A DNA stretch of 64,000 bases from Mycolicibacterium elephantis DSM 44368 (GTDB lineage: Bacteria > Actinomycetota > Actinomycetes > Mycobacteriales > Mycobacteriaceae): NCBI RefSeq assembly GCF_004014805.1, contig NZ_ATDN01000018.1, positions 1 through 64,000 of the forward strand, given 5' to 3'. Shown in pieces: positions 42,868-53,494 of this stretch (its first letter is position 1; each line of letters starts with the position of its first letter). Below the pieces are notes generated by a model. It was not told the DNA's origin. It was given only the letters and a program-made list of their open reading frames with translations, and ran no database searches. The position numbers were made by a program, and so were the translations under genes.

Positions 42868-43974
42868 ATGACAGGGAAGCGAATGGCTGACCAAGTGGCG
42901 GAGGCGAATTCAGCCCAGCATCAGGCGGACGGGCGGCACCGCTCCCGAGACCTTCGGGTGGTCAAGGTGATCGTGGAGACCGACGATGCATCGTCGTTCG
43001 TTCTGGAACCTCCCGCCGGCGACGACGCGTTCACGCAGTACCGCCCGGGCCAGTACCTCACGGTCAAGGTTCCCAGCGAACAGACCGGCTCGGTCGCGCG
43101 GTGCTACTCGTTGTCTTCGGCCCCGCACGACCCCGCTGAACTTATGGTCACGGTTAAACGAACCGAATCAGGGTATGCATCGAACTGGTTGTGCGACAAC
43201 GTTGTTTCCGGCACCATGCTGACTGTGCTGCCGCCCAGCGGCCGGTTCGTACCAGACTCGCTCGACAGCGATCTGCTGTTGTTCGCCGGCGGCAGTGGCA
43301 TCACACCTCTCTACTCCATCGTCCGCTCGGTGCTGGCCAAGGGGGCCGGTGCCATCACGCTCTTCTACGCCAACCGCCACGAACGGTCGGTGATCTTCGC
43401 CCGTCAGATCGATGAGCTGATGCGACGTCACCCCGACCGGTTGGAGGTGATCCACTGGCTGGAGTCGGTGCAAGGCCTTCCCGACGCCGGGGCTATCCGT
43501 GAACTGGCGGGGCGCCGCGGCGGACACCAGGCTTTTGTGTGTGGACCAACGCCTTTCATGGATGGCGTCACCGAAGCGCTGCAGGCCGCGGGGATGGCAC
43601 ACCGACAGATCCACCGCGAAGTATTCGCCTCGTTGAGCGGGAATCCGTTCGAGGAGTCGGGCCGCCCGGCGGTCGCAACAGGGATCGTCGATAAGCAGTG
43701 CGGGGTACCAACCGAAGTGGAGCTTGACGGGGAAACGCACAAGGTGCTGTGGCCGCGGGACCGAACCTTGGTCGACGTTCTGCGTGCCAAGGGCGTGGAC
43801 GTGCCCTTCTTGTGCCTCGAGGGTAAGTGCGGCTCATGCCAAGCCGTGCTCGAGGAGGGAAACGTGTCCATGCGTCGCAACGAGATCTTCGATGACCAGG
43901 ACGTCGCTGAGGGCTACGTGCTCACCTGTCAGGCGGTACCCGAAGGTGACGGACCGATCCGCGTCGTGTTCTAG
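42868..43974 (+). CDS. KshB-like FAD/[2Fe-2S] oxygenase reductase
   Basis: This 368-residue reductase has an FAD domain (RCYSLSS), an NAD domain (GGSGITPLYSI, AFVCGPTPFMD) and a C-terminal plant-type [2Fe-2S] domain with Cys316, Cys321, Cys324 and Cys354. This is the layout of KshB and HmpA/PaaE-like reductases. It can pass electrons from NADH to a Rieske oxygenase, here most likely the KshA-like protein encoded 16.6 kb upstream, beyond the mce operon. AAGGAACG precedes ATG 42868. It is the last intact gene before the right repeat. Confidence 0.83.
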   Translation: MTGKRMADQVAEANSAQHQADGRHRSRDLRVVKVIVETDDASSFVLEPPAGDDAFTQYRPGQYLTVKVPSEQTGSVARCYSLSSAPHDPAELMVTVKRTESGYASNWLCDNVVSGTMLTVLPPSGRFVPDSLDSDLLLFAGGSGITPLYSIVRSVLAKGAGAITLFYANRHERSVIFARQIDELMRRHPDRLEVIHWLESVQGLPDAGAIRELAGRRGGHQAFVCGPTPFMDGVTEALQAAGMAHRQIHREVFASLSGNPFEESGRPAVATGIVDKQCGVPTEVELDGETHKVLWPRDRTLVDVLRAKGVDVPFLCLEGKCGSCQAVLEEGNVSMRRNEIFDDQDVAEGYVLTCQAVPEGDGPIRVVF

Positions 43975-43999
43975 TAGGCCGCTGAATTAGTGGCTTTGG

Positions 44000-44080
44000 C
44001 GGCTCGGGGAAGCCCATCGCGATCTCGCGCACCTGCGCCAACCCGAGGTCGTCGTCGCGGAACGTGATCGGGTGCGGCAT
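44000..44080 (-). pseudogene. Truncated 5' fragment of a second MmcQ-like gene
   Basis: The minus strand from ATG 44080 reads MPHPITFRDDDLGLAQVREI, then diverges after the GFPEP codons, against MPHPIMFRDDDLGLAQVREI in the full gene at 2335. The homology ends abruptly near codon 27. Four bases are missing between the ATG and the TACCCT box compared with the full copy, which would weaken the leaderless promoter. It is a relic created when the block was inserted or duplicated. Confidence 0.7.
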
Positions 44081-44200
44081 GCAGGGTAGCCGCCCCGGGC
44101 GTGAGCTGGCATCGCGCGACACCGACGCAATGGTCGATTCGGCGGGGGCAAATCAGCCAAAGCGTCGGTCTGGAAGGCGCTGGAAGGCGGCGGTCGAACC
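44002..44200. repeat. Right copy of the imperfect direct repeat flanking the 41.6-kb block
   Basis: It matches 2257-2432 with scattered substitutions, a 4-base deletion near 44085 and an insertion of about 20 bases near 44100-44120. It runs into the ligA promoter region. The stretch between the KshB-like stop (43974) and ligA (44248) holds this repeat and no intact gene. Confidence 0.75.
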
Positions 44201-44235
44201 CGCGGAGCCGCGCGGGCGATGTCGGCCGTCTGCAT

Positions 44236-46353
<2,118 letters not shown>

Positions 46354-46385
46354 CCCGTTTTTCTGTGCCGAAAGGGACAAACGGG
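46354..46385 (+). terminator. Possible hairpin after ligA
   Basis: CCCGTTT (46354-46360) and AAACGGG (46379-46385) can pair, with an imperfect inner stem, immediately after the ligA stop codon. No T-tract follows. Confidence 0.4.
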
Positions 46386-46504
46386 CGGGAAAGTGCGAGA
46401 CGAATTCGCCATTTCATTTCTCGGCGCGGGGGGCGGGGCGACCGCGGGCGTTTGTCATCGCCGCTCACCGGGCACCCGGATGGGCGAGCGACAAGGAGTG
46501 TCTG

Positions 46505-46759
46505 ATGGCAATCTGCGATACCTGCGGCAACGAGTACGACAAAGCGTTCACTGTCACGTGGGGCGACGGTGAGAGCGCGACGTTCGACAGCATCGAATGC
46601 GCCGCCGCGAAACTCGCGCCCGAATGCGCCCACTGCGGCTGCCGGATTCTCGGCCACGGCGTCGAAACCCCGGAGGCGATCTTCTGTTGCGCCCACTGCG
46701 CGCGCAAGGACACCAGCGCCGACGTCAATGACCGCTATCCGGTCCCGGCGGGCGGCTGA
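46505..46759 (+). CDS. Small Cys-rich zinc-ribbon-like protein
   Basis: This 84-residue protein has CDTCGNEYDKAF at the start, then CAHCGCRILGHGVE and CCAHCARKD, so several CxxC pairs that probably bind zinc. The middle FTVTWGDGESATFDSIECA is conserved in similar actinobacterial small proteins of unknown role. GACAAGGAGTG precedes ATG 46505. It stands alone between ligA and the minus-strand cluster. No function can be assigned. Confidence 0.7.
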   Translation: MAICDTCGNEYDKAFTVTWGDGESATFDSIECAAAKLAPECAHCGCRILGHGVETPEAIFCCAHCARKDTSADVNDRYPVPAGG

Positions 46760-46762
46760 CGC

Positions 46763-48343
46763 TCACCGGTAGCCCTTGCGCATGTCGTCGACGATGCGCG
46801 GGTGGTCCAGTGTCGACGGCTCCAGCCACTGCGGGCGGATGTCGCCGCCGAACACCGTGGCGGCGTCGAGCACCTGCTGATCGAGGAATCGCAGCAGCGG
46901 CGCGTCCACGGGGATCGTCGGCGCCGGCGGGGCGGGGCCGCGGCGGGCCAGCACCATTCCCCAGTCGCCGAACGTCGGGACGTGCACGTGATAGGGCGTG
47001 ACGGCGTATCCGGCCGCGCCGATCGTGGAGACCGTGCGCCAGAACGCCGTTGGGGTCGCGAACGGGCTGCCGGCCTGCACCGTCATCAGGCCTCCGTCGG
47101 CCAGCACCCGGCGGATCAGCGCGTAGAACTCCACCGAGTACAACCGGCCCAGGACCGGGGTGTCCGGATCGGGCAGGTCGACGATGACCGCGTCGAAACC
47201 TCCCCGCGGCGTGAGGTCGGGCGGCGGCTCGCGCAGCCAGCGCATCGCGTCGTCGATGACGACCTTCACGCGCGGGTCGTCGAGCGCGCCGGCGTTCACC
47301 TCGCGCAGCGTGGTGCGCGCCAGCTGCACCACCGCGGGATCCAACTCGACCTGCACGATGGTCTCGACGCCGGGCTGGCGTAGCACTTCGCGGGCGGCCA
47401 GGCCGTCACCGCCGCCGAGGATCAGGACCGAGCCCGCTCCGTCACCGAGCGCCGGATAGACGATACTCTCGGTGTAGCGGTATTCGTCGCGGCTCGAAAA
47501 CTGAAGTCCGCCATCGAGATACAGCCGGATATCCCCGCCGCGGCGGGTCACGACGATCTCCTGGTATGGCGAGCGTTCGAGCGCGACGATCGGATCGGCG
47601 TACAGCCGTTGACGTGTCGACGTCTCGATGCCGTCGGCGCGCACCAGGAGCGTCACCAGTAACGCCAGGGCGGCAGCCAAAACGGTCAACGCCGTGGCGA
47701 ATTCGCGTGCGCTGACGATGCGGCGCAGCAGGAACACCGCCACCACCGCCGCGGCGACCACGTTGATGATGCCGGTGGCCGCGGCACCGCGGATCATGCC
47801 CAGCTGCGGCAACAGGATGAACGGCCAGATGAGGCCGCCGATCAGCGCGCCGAAATAGTCGGCGGCGTTCAGGTTGGCCAGCACCCGTCCGGTGTCGGCC
47901 GCGCCGGATATCCGGCCGCGCTGCAGCAGCGTCATCAGCAGCGGCACCTCGGCGCCCACCAGACTGCCGATCAGCAGGGTGCCCACCACCAGCACCCACA
48001 CCGAACCGCCGATGAATGCGAACGCCACATACAGCGCTGCCGCGGAAAGCCCGCCGATCACCGCCAACAACGTCTCGACGGCGATGAACGTGATGGCCGC
48101 TCGGCCCAGGAACGGTTTGACCAGCAGCGCCCCCGCCCCGAGCGCGGCGACGTAGCCCGCCACGATCAGCGACATCGCGACGATGCCGCCGCCGTGCAGG
48201 CTGGCCGACAGCGTCAGCAGCGCCAGTTCGTAGACGAGGCCGCACGCCGCGCACGCCGCCACCGCCGCGAGCAGAACCGCCCGCCAGCGCGTCGTCGAAC
48301 CGGCCTGCGGCGCCGGATCGGGTGCGGACTCGGTCGCCGTCAT
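46763..48343 (-). CDS. speE: Membrane-anchored spermidine synthase-like protein
   Basis: This 526-residue protein has an N-terminal half with about seven hydrophobic helices and a C-terminal spermidine synthase-type methyltransferase fold. Visible parts are [51 protein letters not shown] and VIVDLPDP. The key YHE motif of true aminopropyltransferases is replaced, so a polyamine product is doubtful. It matches the M. tuberculosis gene annotated speE, followed by the same DUF350-DUF4247-DUF2617-DUF4178 neighbours. Its ATG overlaps the DUF350 stop by 4 bp. Confidence 0.8.
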   Translation of the reverse strand: MTATESAPDPAPQAGSTTRWRAVLLAAVAACAACGLVYELALLTLSASLHGGGIVAMSLIVAGYVAALGAGALLVKPFLGRAAITFIAVETLLAVIGGLSAAALYVAFAFIGGSVWVLVVGTLLIGSLVGAEVPLLMTLLQRGRISGAADTGRVLANLNAADYFGALIGGLIWPFILLPQLGMIRGAAATGIINVVAAAVVAVFLLRRIVSAREFATALTVLAAALALLVTLLVRADGIETSTRQRLYADPIVALERSPYQEIVVTRRGGDIRLYLDGGLQFSSRDEYRYTESIVYPALGDGAGSVLILGGGDGLAAREVLRQPGVETIVQVELDPAVVQLARTTLREVNAGALDDPRVKVVIDDAMRWLREPPPDLTPRGGFDAVIVDLPDPDTPVLGRLYSVEFYALIRRVLADGGLMTVQAGSPFATPTAFWRTVSTIGAAGYAVTPYHVHVPTFGDWGMVLARRGPAPPAPTIPVDAPLLRFLDQQVLDAATVFGGDIRPQWLEPSTLDHPRIVDDMRKGYR

Positions 48344-48810
48344 GACAACGCGGCGGCGTTCACCCCTCCCACGGCCAGCAGCGTCACGGCGGTGGCGATG
48401 GCCGCGGGATGTAGTCGTTCATCGGCGATGAGATCGCGGAAGCGCCCCGGCACGACGACTTCGAGCACGACGAGCGCCAGCCCCTGCAGCACCACACCGA
48501 CCAGTCCGTAGACCGCGGCGTCCACCAGCCCCTGGCCCAACTCGTTGGAGCTGCTCACGATCGCGGTGGCGACCACGGTGGCCAGCGCGGCGTACATGCC
48601 GCAGGCGACGGCGACGGCGTTGGGCCGCCGCTCGACGAACACCATGTGCCGCAGGTTCCCGGGCGTCAGCAGATCCACCATGAGGAATCCGGCGCCCAGC
48701 ACGACGACGCCGACCGCGAAGTACAACAGCGCGGCAATGACGTTCTGCGCCAGGTTCTCACCGCTGATGGTGCCGAATTCGACGACGGCTGCTCGTATTT
48801 CGAGGTTCAT
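48340..48810 (-). CDS. DUF350 membrane protein
   Basis: This protein of about 156 residues has four hydrophobic helices in two repeated halves ([24 protein letters not shown] and [25 protein letters not shown]), as in DUF350 proteins. ATG 48810 has AGGAGA just upstream. It is co-transcribed with the SpeE-like gene. Function unknown. Confidence 0.78.
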   Translation of the reverse strand: MNLEIRAAVVEFGTISGENLAQNVIAALLYFAVGVVVLGAGFLMVDLLTPGNLRHMVFVERRPNAVAVACGMYAALATVVATAIVSSSNELGQGLVDAAVYGLVGVVLQGLALVVLEVVVPGRFRDLIADERLHPAAIATAVTLLAVGGVNAAALS

Positions 48811-48844
48811 CAAATCTCCTTACTGATCAGCGTTGGTGCGGGCG

Positions 48845-49273
48845 TCATTTCGACCCACCCGGGCCGCCAGGGCTACCGCCCGCACCGCCCGCCGGGGACC
48901 CGGGGAAGAACCCGGGCCCCAGGAAGATGAAACCGCCGTGGCTGTAGCGGGCGTTGACGTCCTCGACACGAATCGTGCACGGGCGGTTGCCGTCTGGTCC
49001 GACGATCACGATGTCGTCGTTGTAGCGCAGGTACTCCGAGCCGCGGTCGGTGGCGCGGGCCTCCGGGCTCTTGTAGTTCGCCAAACGGTCGGCCACTTCG
49101 GCGGGTGAGCCCGTGCATTCGTAGTTCGTGGCCTGTGCGCCATGCGAATACGCGGGGTAGTTCTCGGCCACATGGGTTCGGATGTCGGGCAGCATCGAGA
49201 TGCCGAGGATCAGGCAGACGATGCCGCCGAGGCCCAGACCGCCGGCGAGCCAGAACAGGGCGGTGCGGCTCAC
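48845..49273 (-). CDS. DUF4247 protein
   Basis: This 142-residue protein has one N-terminal transmembrane helix (FWLAGGLGLGGIVCLILGISML) and an extracytoplasmic domain with NYECTGSPAEVADRL and RYNDDIVIVGPDGNRPCTIRVED. The tail is rich in Gly and Pro. GTG 49273 was chosen because the gene then overlaps the upstream DUF2617 stop by 4 bp; the longer frame adds a non-conserved region. It belongs to the same unknown membrane module. Confidence 0.75.
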   Translation of the reverse strand: MSRTALFWLAGGLGLGGIVCLILGISMLPDIRTHVAENYPAYSHGAQATNYECTGSPAEVADRLANYKSPEARATDRGSEYLRYNDDIVIVGPDGNRPCTIRVEDVNARYSHGGFIFLGPGFFPGSPAGGAGGSPGGPGGSK

Positions 49274-49773
49274 GGCTGCCACCGACTGTTCGTCTGCACG
49301 ACCGTGCCGCCACCGGTGGGGTGCGGATACAAATGCCAGGTGCGCCAGCGCCACCCGTCGCCGTCGGGTTCGGCGGCCAGCGCCGTCAGCGCGGCGTCGT
49401 CGCCGGGAAATGCGCCTCCGAGCCAGCCGGTGCGCTCCGCGCAGCGTGCCCGCAGCAGTCGCGCCAGCGCACGGAAACTCGTCTCATCGCGCGTCTCGTG
49501 CCGCGATTCGAGCAGGTAGCCGGGCGCGACGGCACGACCCGGCAACGGCGTGGGAGCCGCGGCGGTACACGAAACCTCCTCGGAGAACGAGGATTTCGCA
49601 TGGGCAACGGTGACGACGTGGGAGGCGCCGAGCACCCCGAGGACGAGTTCACCGCCGCCGGGGTGGGCCAACCGGCAAACGGCAAGCGGCGACGGTGCGG
49701 CAGCGTTGAGTACCAGCCGCAGCCCGGCCCCGGAGACGTCGGCTGGGCTGACGGCCAGGCGGTGCAGGGGCAA
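49270..49773 (-). CDS. DUF2617 protein
   Basis: This 167-residue protein begins at TTG 49773 (PLHRLAVSPADVSGAGLRL) with AGGA upstream and ends RWRTWHLYPHPTGGGTVVQTNSRW, typical of DUF2617. No catalytic motif is evident. It is coupled to the DUF4247 gene by a 4-bp overlap and lies 8 bp after the DUF4178 gene, in the five-gene membrane module. Confidence 0.75.
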   Translation of the reverse strand: MPLHRLAVSPADVSGAGLRLVLNAAAPSPLAVCRLAHPGGGELVLGVLGASHVVTVAHAKSSFSEEVSCTAAAPTPLPGRAVAPGYLLESRHETRDETSFRALARLLRARCAERTGWLGGAFPGDDAALTALAAEPDGDGWRWRTWHLYPHPTGGGTVVQTNSRWQP

Positions 49774-49781
49774 CGAGGTTC

Positions 49782-50393
49782 CTAAGCGCTCGGCGGCGGG
49801 GCCGGATAGACGGTCAATTCACCTGGCTGCACGGGCTTTCCGGCGGAGACCTCCCACGGCATGTCCGCCGCCCACCGCTCGAACCCCAGGAACGACGTCT
49901 CACCGGCGTCGGCGTAGTCGACGAATTCCATTTCGCCGCCGGCGGGCAGGCCCGTGGTGCCCTCGGTGGTGAACGACGCGCGTCCCCGCTCGATCTCCCG
50001 GTAGGAGACGCCGTCCACCTCGAGCGGGCCGTCGGGGGCGAGCGTGAGGTCCTTGCGCCGCTGCCACATCACCAGTTCCAGCCGGCCCTCATCCTCTTCC
50101 ACGCTGAACCACACCGGTTCGCCACCGCCCTCGAGCAGATGCTCCCACCAGACGAACGGGCCTTGCCGCAGCGTGACCGAACCGCGCACGACGTAGTCCA
50201 GACCGCCGTGGGAGACGATCGCGCCCGGCCCAAGCTGGCGGGGGCCGAACTGCGGCATGGCCGCGGCGAACTCGAGCGGATCCTGGCGGGCTGTGCCGGT
50301 TTCGGTGTTCTTCGGGCGACGCAGCGCCACGATCAGCACGATGACCGCCGCGGCGAGCAAGACGATGGCGAGCACGATCAGCAGCGTGTCCAC
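49782..50393 (-). CDS. DUF4178 membrane protein
   Basis: This 203-residue protein has a single N-terminal transmembrane helix (LLIVLAIVLLAAAVIVLIVAL) and a beta-rich DUF4178 domain: LGPGAIVSHGGLDYVVRGSV, FVWWEHLLEGG and EFVDYADAGETSFLGFERW. GTG 50393 starts the module, and there is no obvious ribosome site. The module is conserved in M. tuberculosis without a known role; a link to the cell envelope is a guess from the membrane topology. Confidence 0.78.
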   Translation of the reverse strand: MDTLLIVLAIVLLAAAVIVLIVALRRPKNTETGTARQDPLEFAAAMPQFGPRQLGPGAIVSHGGLDYVVRGSVTLRQGPFVWWEHLLEGGGEPVWFSVEEDEGRLELVMWQRRKDLTLAPDGPLEVDGVSYREIERGRASFTTEGTTGLPAGGEMEFVDYADAGETSFLGFERWAADMPWEVSAGKPVQPGELTVYPAPPPSA

Positions 50394-50472
50394 GCGGAAC
50401 CCTTCCGTACGGCGTGCGGCGGTGCGTCAAGCGGATATCAGCCCACGTTAACAGCCGATGACGCGCGCCGAC

Positions 50473-51135
50473 TCAGCGCAGAATCGTCGCGACGATGCCC
50501 GCCAGATAGCCCAGCCGCGCCACCTCCGACGGCCGGAACTGCGGTCCGCCCGGCCGCCCGACCACCAGCGCGGTGCGGGGGTCGCCGAGCGGGGCGGCGG
50601 CCAGCGTGGTGTTCATCTCACGCAGCAGGCTGGGCACCCAGTCGGCGGCCCCGTCCAACGCCTCGGCGCGCTCGAGCGGCAGCCATGGCGTCTCGACCGT
50701 CGGCGTTTCGGGTGCTCCCGCGCTTCCGACGACGCGCTGCGGTCCCGATTCGGCCAGCCGGATCACCGACGCCCACCCGACCCGCAGCACCCGGGGCGCC
50801 TCGTCGACGAGCACCTGCAGCTTGGTCTTGGCGGGCGCCGCCGCGACGTGGTCGATGAGCTCCAGCTCGCGGTGGGCCTCCAGCAGCCCGGTGTGCGGAC
50901 GAACGGAGTCGACGTGCACGCCGTCGATCTTCTCGGCGGCGGTGATCAGCATGTCGGGCATCGACCCGCGTGGCAGCTCGACGACCAGATCGTCGATCGC
51001 GATCCCCGACCCGCGTTCGACCACGTCGAGCGACAGAATGTCAGCGCCCACCGAGCCGAGCGCCACGGCGAGCCCGCCGAGGCTGCCCGGGCGGTCCTCC
51101 AGCTGGACCCGTAGCAGATACGAAGGCACGCGCAC
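50473..51135 (-). CDS. ACT-domain amino acid-binding protein
   Basis: This 220-residue protein starts with an ACT domain (SYLLRVQLEDRPGSLGGLAVALGSVGADILSLDVVERG). A second domain with a MARKED-free, DNA- and enzyme-unlike sequence (VLVDEAPRVLRVGWASVIR) follows. It corresponds by position and sequence to the M. tuberculosis gene between ligA and gatC. It probably senses an amino acid, but the partner is unknown. It begins at GTG 51135. Confidence 0.75.
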   Translation of the reverse strand: MRVPSYLLRVQLEDRPGSLGGLAVALGSVGADILSLDVVERGSGIAIDDLVVELPRGSMPDMLITAAEKIDGVHVDSVRPHTGLLEAHRELELIDHVAAAPAKTKLQVLVDEAPRVLRVGWASVIRLAESGPQRVVGSAGAPETPTVETPWLPLERAEALDGAADWVPSLLREMNTTLAAAPLGDPRTALVVGRPGGPQFRPSEVARLGYLAGIVATILR

Positions 51136-51187
51136 ACTGTTACACAGCCTCGGGTCCTCGGCATTCCGGAGTTGGCCCGTGCGCGGG

Positions 51188-51574
51188 TCAGAGATCGTAG
51201 GCGAGCGGGTGACTCGGTTGGTACAGCAGGATCGGGTCGGCGCCCGGCACTTCGAGTTGGACGCCGCGACCGAAACCCATGTCCTCGACCTCGCCCGAGA
51301 ACTTCGCCCCCTTCGCGGACAGGTCTGTGACGGTTTGATGGATGTCGTCGCACATCAGCGCAATCATGTGGTGCCTCGGGTGCGAGTACGACCCACCCTC
51401 GTAAGTGCCGGATGTCGGGTGCACGCCCAGCTCGCCGGGGCCGGTCTTGAAGATGAGCCAGCCCGGTCCGGACCCGGAGTCCTCGACGTACCGCAGCCCG
51501 AGGACATCGCGCAGGAACGCGCGGGTCGCGGGTGCGTCGTCGGAGTAGATCAGCGTGTGGATTGACGTGATCAC
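51188..51574 (-). CDS. Glyoxalase/VOC-superfamily protein
   Basis: This 128-residue protein has two beta-alpha-beta-beta-beta repeats of the vicinal oxygen chelate fold: [28 protein letters not shown] and [29 protein letters not shown]. It ends [14 protein letters not shown]. Metal-binding residues cannot be assigned with certainty. Members include dioxygenases, isomerases and resistance proteins. It stands between the ACT gene and divergent gatC. Confidence 0.72.
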   Translation of the reverse strand: MITSIHTLIYSDDAPATRAFLRDVLGLRYVEDSGSGPGWLIFKTGPGELGVHPTSGTYEGGSYSHPRHHMIALMCDDIHQTVTDLSAKGAKFSGEVEDMGFGRGVQLEVPGADPILLYQPSHPLAYDL

Positions 51575-51626
51575 GAGGCAAAGCTAGCCACCGCGACGCG
51601 ACGGACGCCACCAGTCCGTCACCCAT

Positions 51627-51641
51627 TAGGCTTGCAAGTCG
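51627..51641 (+). promoter_or_regulatory. Leaderless promoter of gatC
   Basis: TAGGCT at 51627-51632 precedes GTG 51641 by eight bases. This supports the GTG start, where homology to GatC begins. Confidence 0.5.
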
Positions 51642-51940
51642 TGTCGAAGATCTCTCGAGACGAGGTGGCTCACCTCGCGCGCCTGGCCCGGCTGGCCCTG
51701 ACCGATGACGAGCTGGACAGCTTCGCCGGTCAGTTGGACGCCATCATCGGCCACGTCAGCCAGATCCAGGCCGTCGACGTCACCGGCGTCGCAGCCACGG
51801 ACAACCCGCTCAAGGACGTCAACGTGTTTCGGCCCGACGAGGTTCAGCCGTCGCTGAGCCAGGGGGAGGCCCTGGCGGCGGCGCCCAACGCCGTCGACGG
51901 CCGGTTCGGCGTGCCGCGCATCCTCGGGGAGCCCGAATGA
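51641..51940 (+). CDS. gatC: Aspartyl/glutamyl-tRNA amidotransferase subunit C
   Basis: This 99-residue GatC starts [19 protein letters not shown] and includes the conserved [14 protein letters not shown]. It wraps around GatA and GatB in the complex that converts Glu-tRNA(Gln) and Asp-tRNA(Asn) to the amide forms. GTG 51641 was taken over an upstream TTG. It overlaps gatA by 4 bp; gatB is 4 kb away. Confidence 0.93.
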   Translation: MSKISRDEVAHLARLARLALTDDELDSFAGQLDAIIGHVSQIQAVDVTGVAATDNPLKDVNVFRPDEVQPSLSQGEALAAAPNAVDGRFGVPRILGEPE

Positions 51941-53418
51941 ACGAGCTGATCCGGATGGACGCGGCGACGCTGGCCGACAAGATCGCGACCAAGGAGGTGT
52001 CCTCGGCGGAGGTCACCCGGGCCTGCCTCGATCAGATCGCCGCCACCGACGAGCGCTACCACGCGTTCCTGTACGTCGCGGAGAACCGCGCGCTGGCCGC
52101 GGCGGCGCGCGTCGACGCCGCGGTGGCCGCCGGGGAGGACCTGCCGTCCCCGCTGGCCGGGGTCCCGGTGGCGTTGAAGGACGTGTTCACCACGACCGAC
52201 ATGCCCACCACCTGCGGGTCCAAGATCCTGGAGGGCTGGCAGTCGCCGTACGACGCGACGGTGACGATGCGGCTGCGCGCGGCGGGCATCCCGATCCTGG
52301 GCAAGACCAACATGGACGAGTTCGCGATGGGCAGCTCCACCGAGAACTCCGCCTACGGCCCGACCCGCAACCCGTGGAACGTCGAGCGGGTGCCGGGGGG
52401 ATCCGGTGGCGGCAGCGCGGCGGCGCTCGCGGCTTTTCAGGCGCCGCTGGCCATCGGCACCGACACCGGCGGGTCGATCCGTCAGCCCGCGGCGCTGACC
52501 GCGACCGTCGGGGTGAAGCCGACGTACGGGACGGTGTCGCGGTACGGGCTGGTGGCGTGCGCGTCGTCGCTCGATCAGGGTGGGCCGTGCGCGCGCACCG
52601 TCCTTGACACCGCGCTGCTGCATCAGCTGATCGCCGGGCACGACCGGCGCGACTCCACGTCCCTCGACGCCGAGATTCCCGACGTGGTGGGCGCGGCGCG
52701 CGCCGGCGCGAGCGGTGACCTCAAGGGCGTGCGGATCGGCGTGGTGCGCCAGCTGCGCGGCGACGGCTATCAGCCCGGGGTGCTGGAGTCGTTCAACGCC
52801 GCGGTGAGTCAGCTGACCGAGCTGGGTGCCGAGGTGACCGAGGTGGACTGCCCGCACCTCGACTACTCGCTGTCGTCCTACTACCTGATCCTGCCCTCGG
52901 AGGTGTCGTCGAACCTCGCGCGGTTCGACGGCATGCGTTACGGCGTGCGGGTCGGCGACGACGGCACACACAGCGCCGAAGAGGTCATGGCGTTGACGCG
53001 CGCGGCGGGCTTCGGCCCGGAAGTCAAGCGGCGCATCATGATCGGTACCTACGCGCTGTCGGCGGGCTACTACGACGCCTACTACAACCACGCGCAGAAG
53101 GTGCGCACGTTGATCGCCCGCGACCTCGACGAGGCCTACCAGCGCGTCGACGTGCTGATCTCGCCGACGACCCCGACCACCGCGTTCGGTCTGGGGGAGA
53201 AGGTCGACGACCCGCTGGCGATGTATCTGTTCGATCTGTGCACGCTGCCGCTGAACCTCGCGGGCCACTGCGGGATGTCGGTGCCCTCGGGGCTGTCCTC
53301 CGACGACAACCTGCCCGTCGGGCTGCAGATCATGGCGCCCGCGCTGGCCGACGACCGGCTCTACCGCGTCGGCGCCGCGTACGAGGCCGCGCGGGGCCCG
53401 TTGCCGTCGGCCATCTAA
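51937..53418 (+). CDS. gatA: Aspartyl/glutamyl-tRNA amidotransferase subunit A
   Basis: This 493-residue amidase releases ammonia from glutamine for tRNA-dependent amidation. The Ser-cisSer-Lys triad is visible: Lys in PVALKDVF, Ser in [11 protein letters not shown] and Ser in [10 protein letters not shown], with the [21 protein letters not shown] signature. ATG 51937 overlaps gatC. Confidence 0.95.
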   Translation: MNELIRMDAATLADKIATKEVSSAEVTRACLDQIAATDERYHAFLYVAENRALAAAARVDAAVAAGEDLPSPLAGVPVALKDVFTTTDMPTTCGSKILEGWQSPYDATVTMRLRAAGIPILGKTNMDEFAMGSSTENSAYGPTRNPWNVERVPGGSGGGSAAALAAFQAPLAIGTDTGGSIRQPAALTATVGVKPTYGTVSRYGLVACASSLDQGGPCARTVLDTALLHQLIAGHDRRDSTSLDAEIPDVVGAARAGASGDLKGVRIGVVRQLRGDGYQPGVLESFNAAVSQLTELGAEVTEVDCPHLDYSLSSYYLILPSEVSSNLARFDGMRYGVRVGDDGTHSAEEVMALTRAAGFGPEVKRRIMIGTYALSAGYYDAYYNHAQKVRTLIARDLDEAYQRVDVLISPTTPTTAFGLGEKVDDPLAMYLFDLCTLPLNLAGHCGMSVPSGLSSDDNLPVGLQIMAPALADDRLYRVGAAYEAARGPLPSAI

Positions 53419-53494
53419 CGCCGAGCGCACGGCAGTTGTACGCAAACGTCGAGTAGGGGCGCAAACAACCGTCCGCTCGGGGAGGATAGGAACC

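Larger units (their letters stand above)
2433..44001. mobile_element. Candidate genomic island: catabolic genes plus mce operon
   Basis: The block lies between two imperfect direct repeats that include the 5' end of an MmcQ-like gene. Without it, the order would be ligase, MmcQ-like gene, then divergent ligA. All nine copies of the shared operator fall inside it and none outside. I see no integrase, tRNA target or conjugation gene at either end. Arrival by homologous recombination with related flanking DNA, or a duplication at the junction, fits better than site-specific integration. The boundaries are inferred from the repeats. Confidence 0.55.

Noticed and set aside
2433..44001. KstR or KstR2 sites in the block's promoters
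   Set aside because: I looked at the intergenic regions for the TNNAACNNGTTNNA and AAGCAAGNNCTTGCTT type palindromes and saw none. A full motif scan was not possible.
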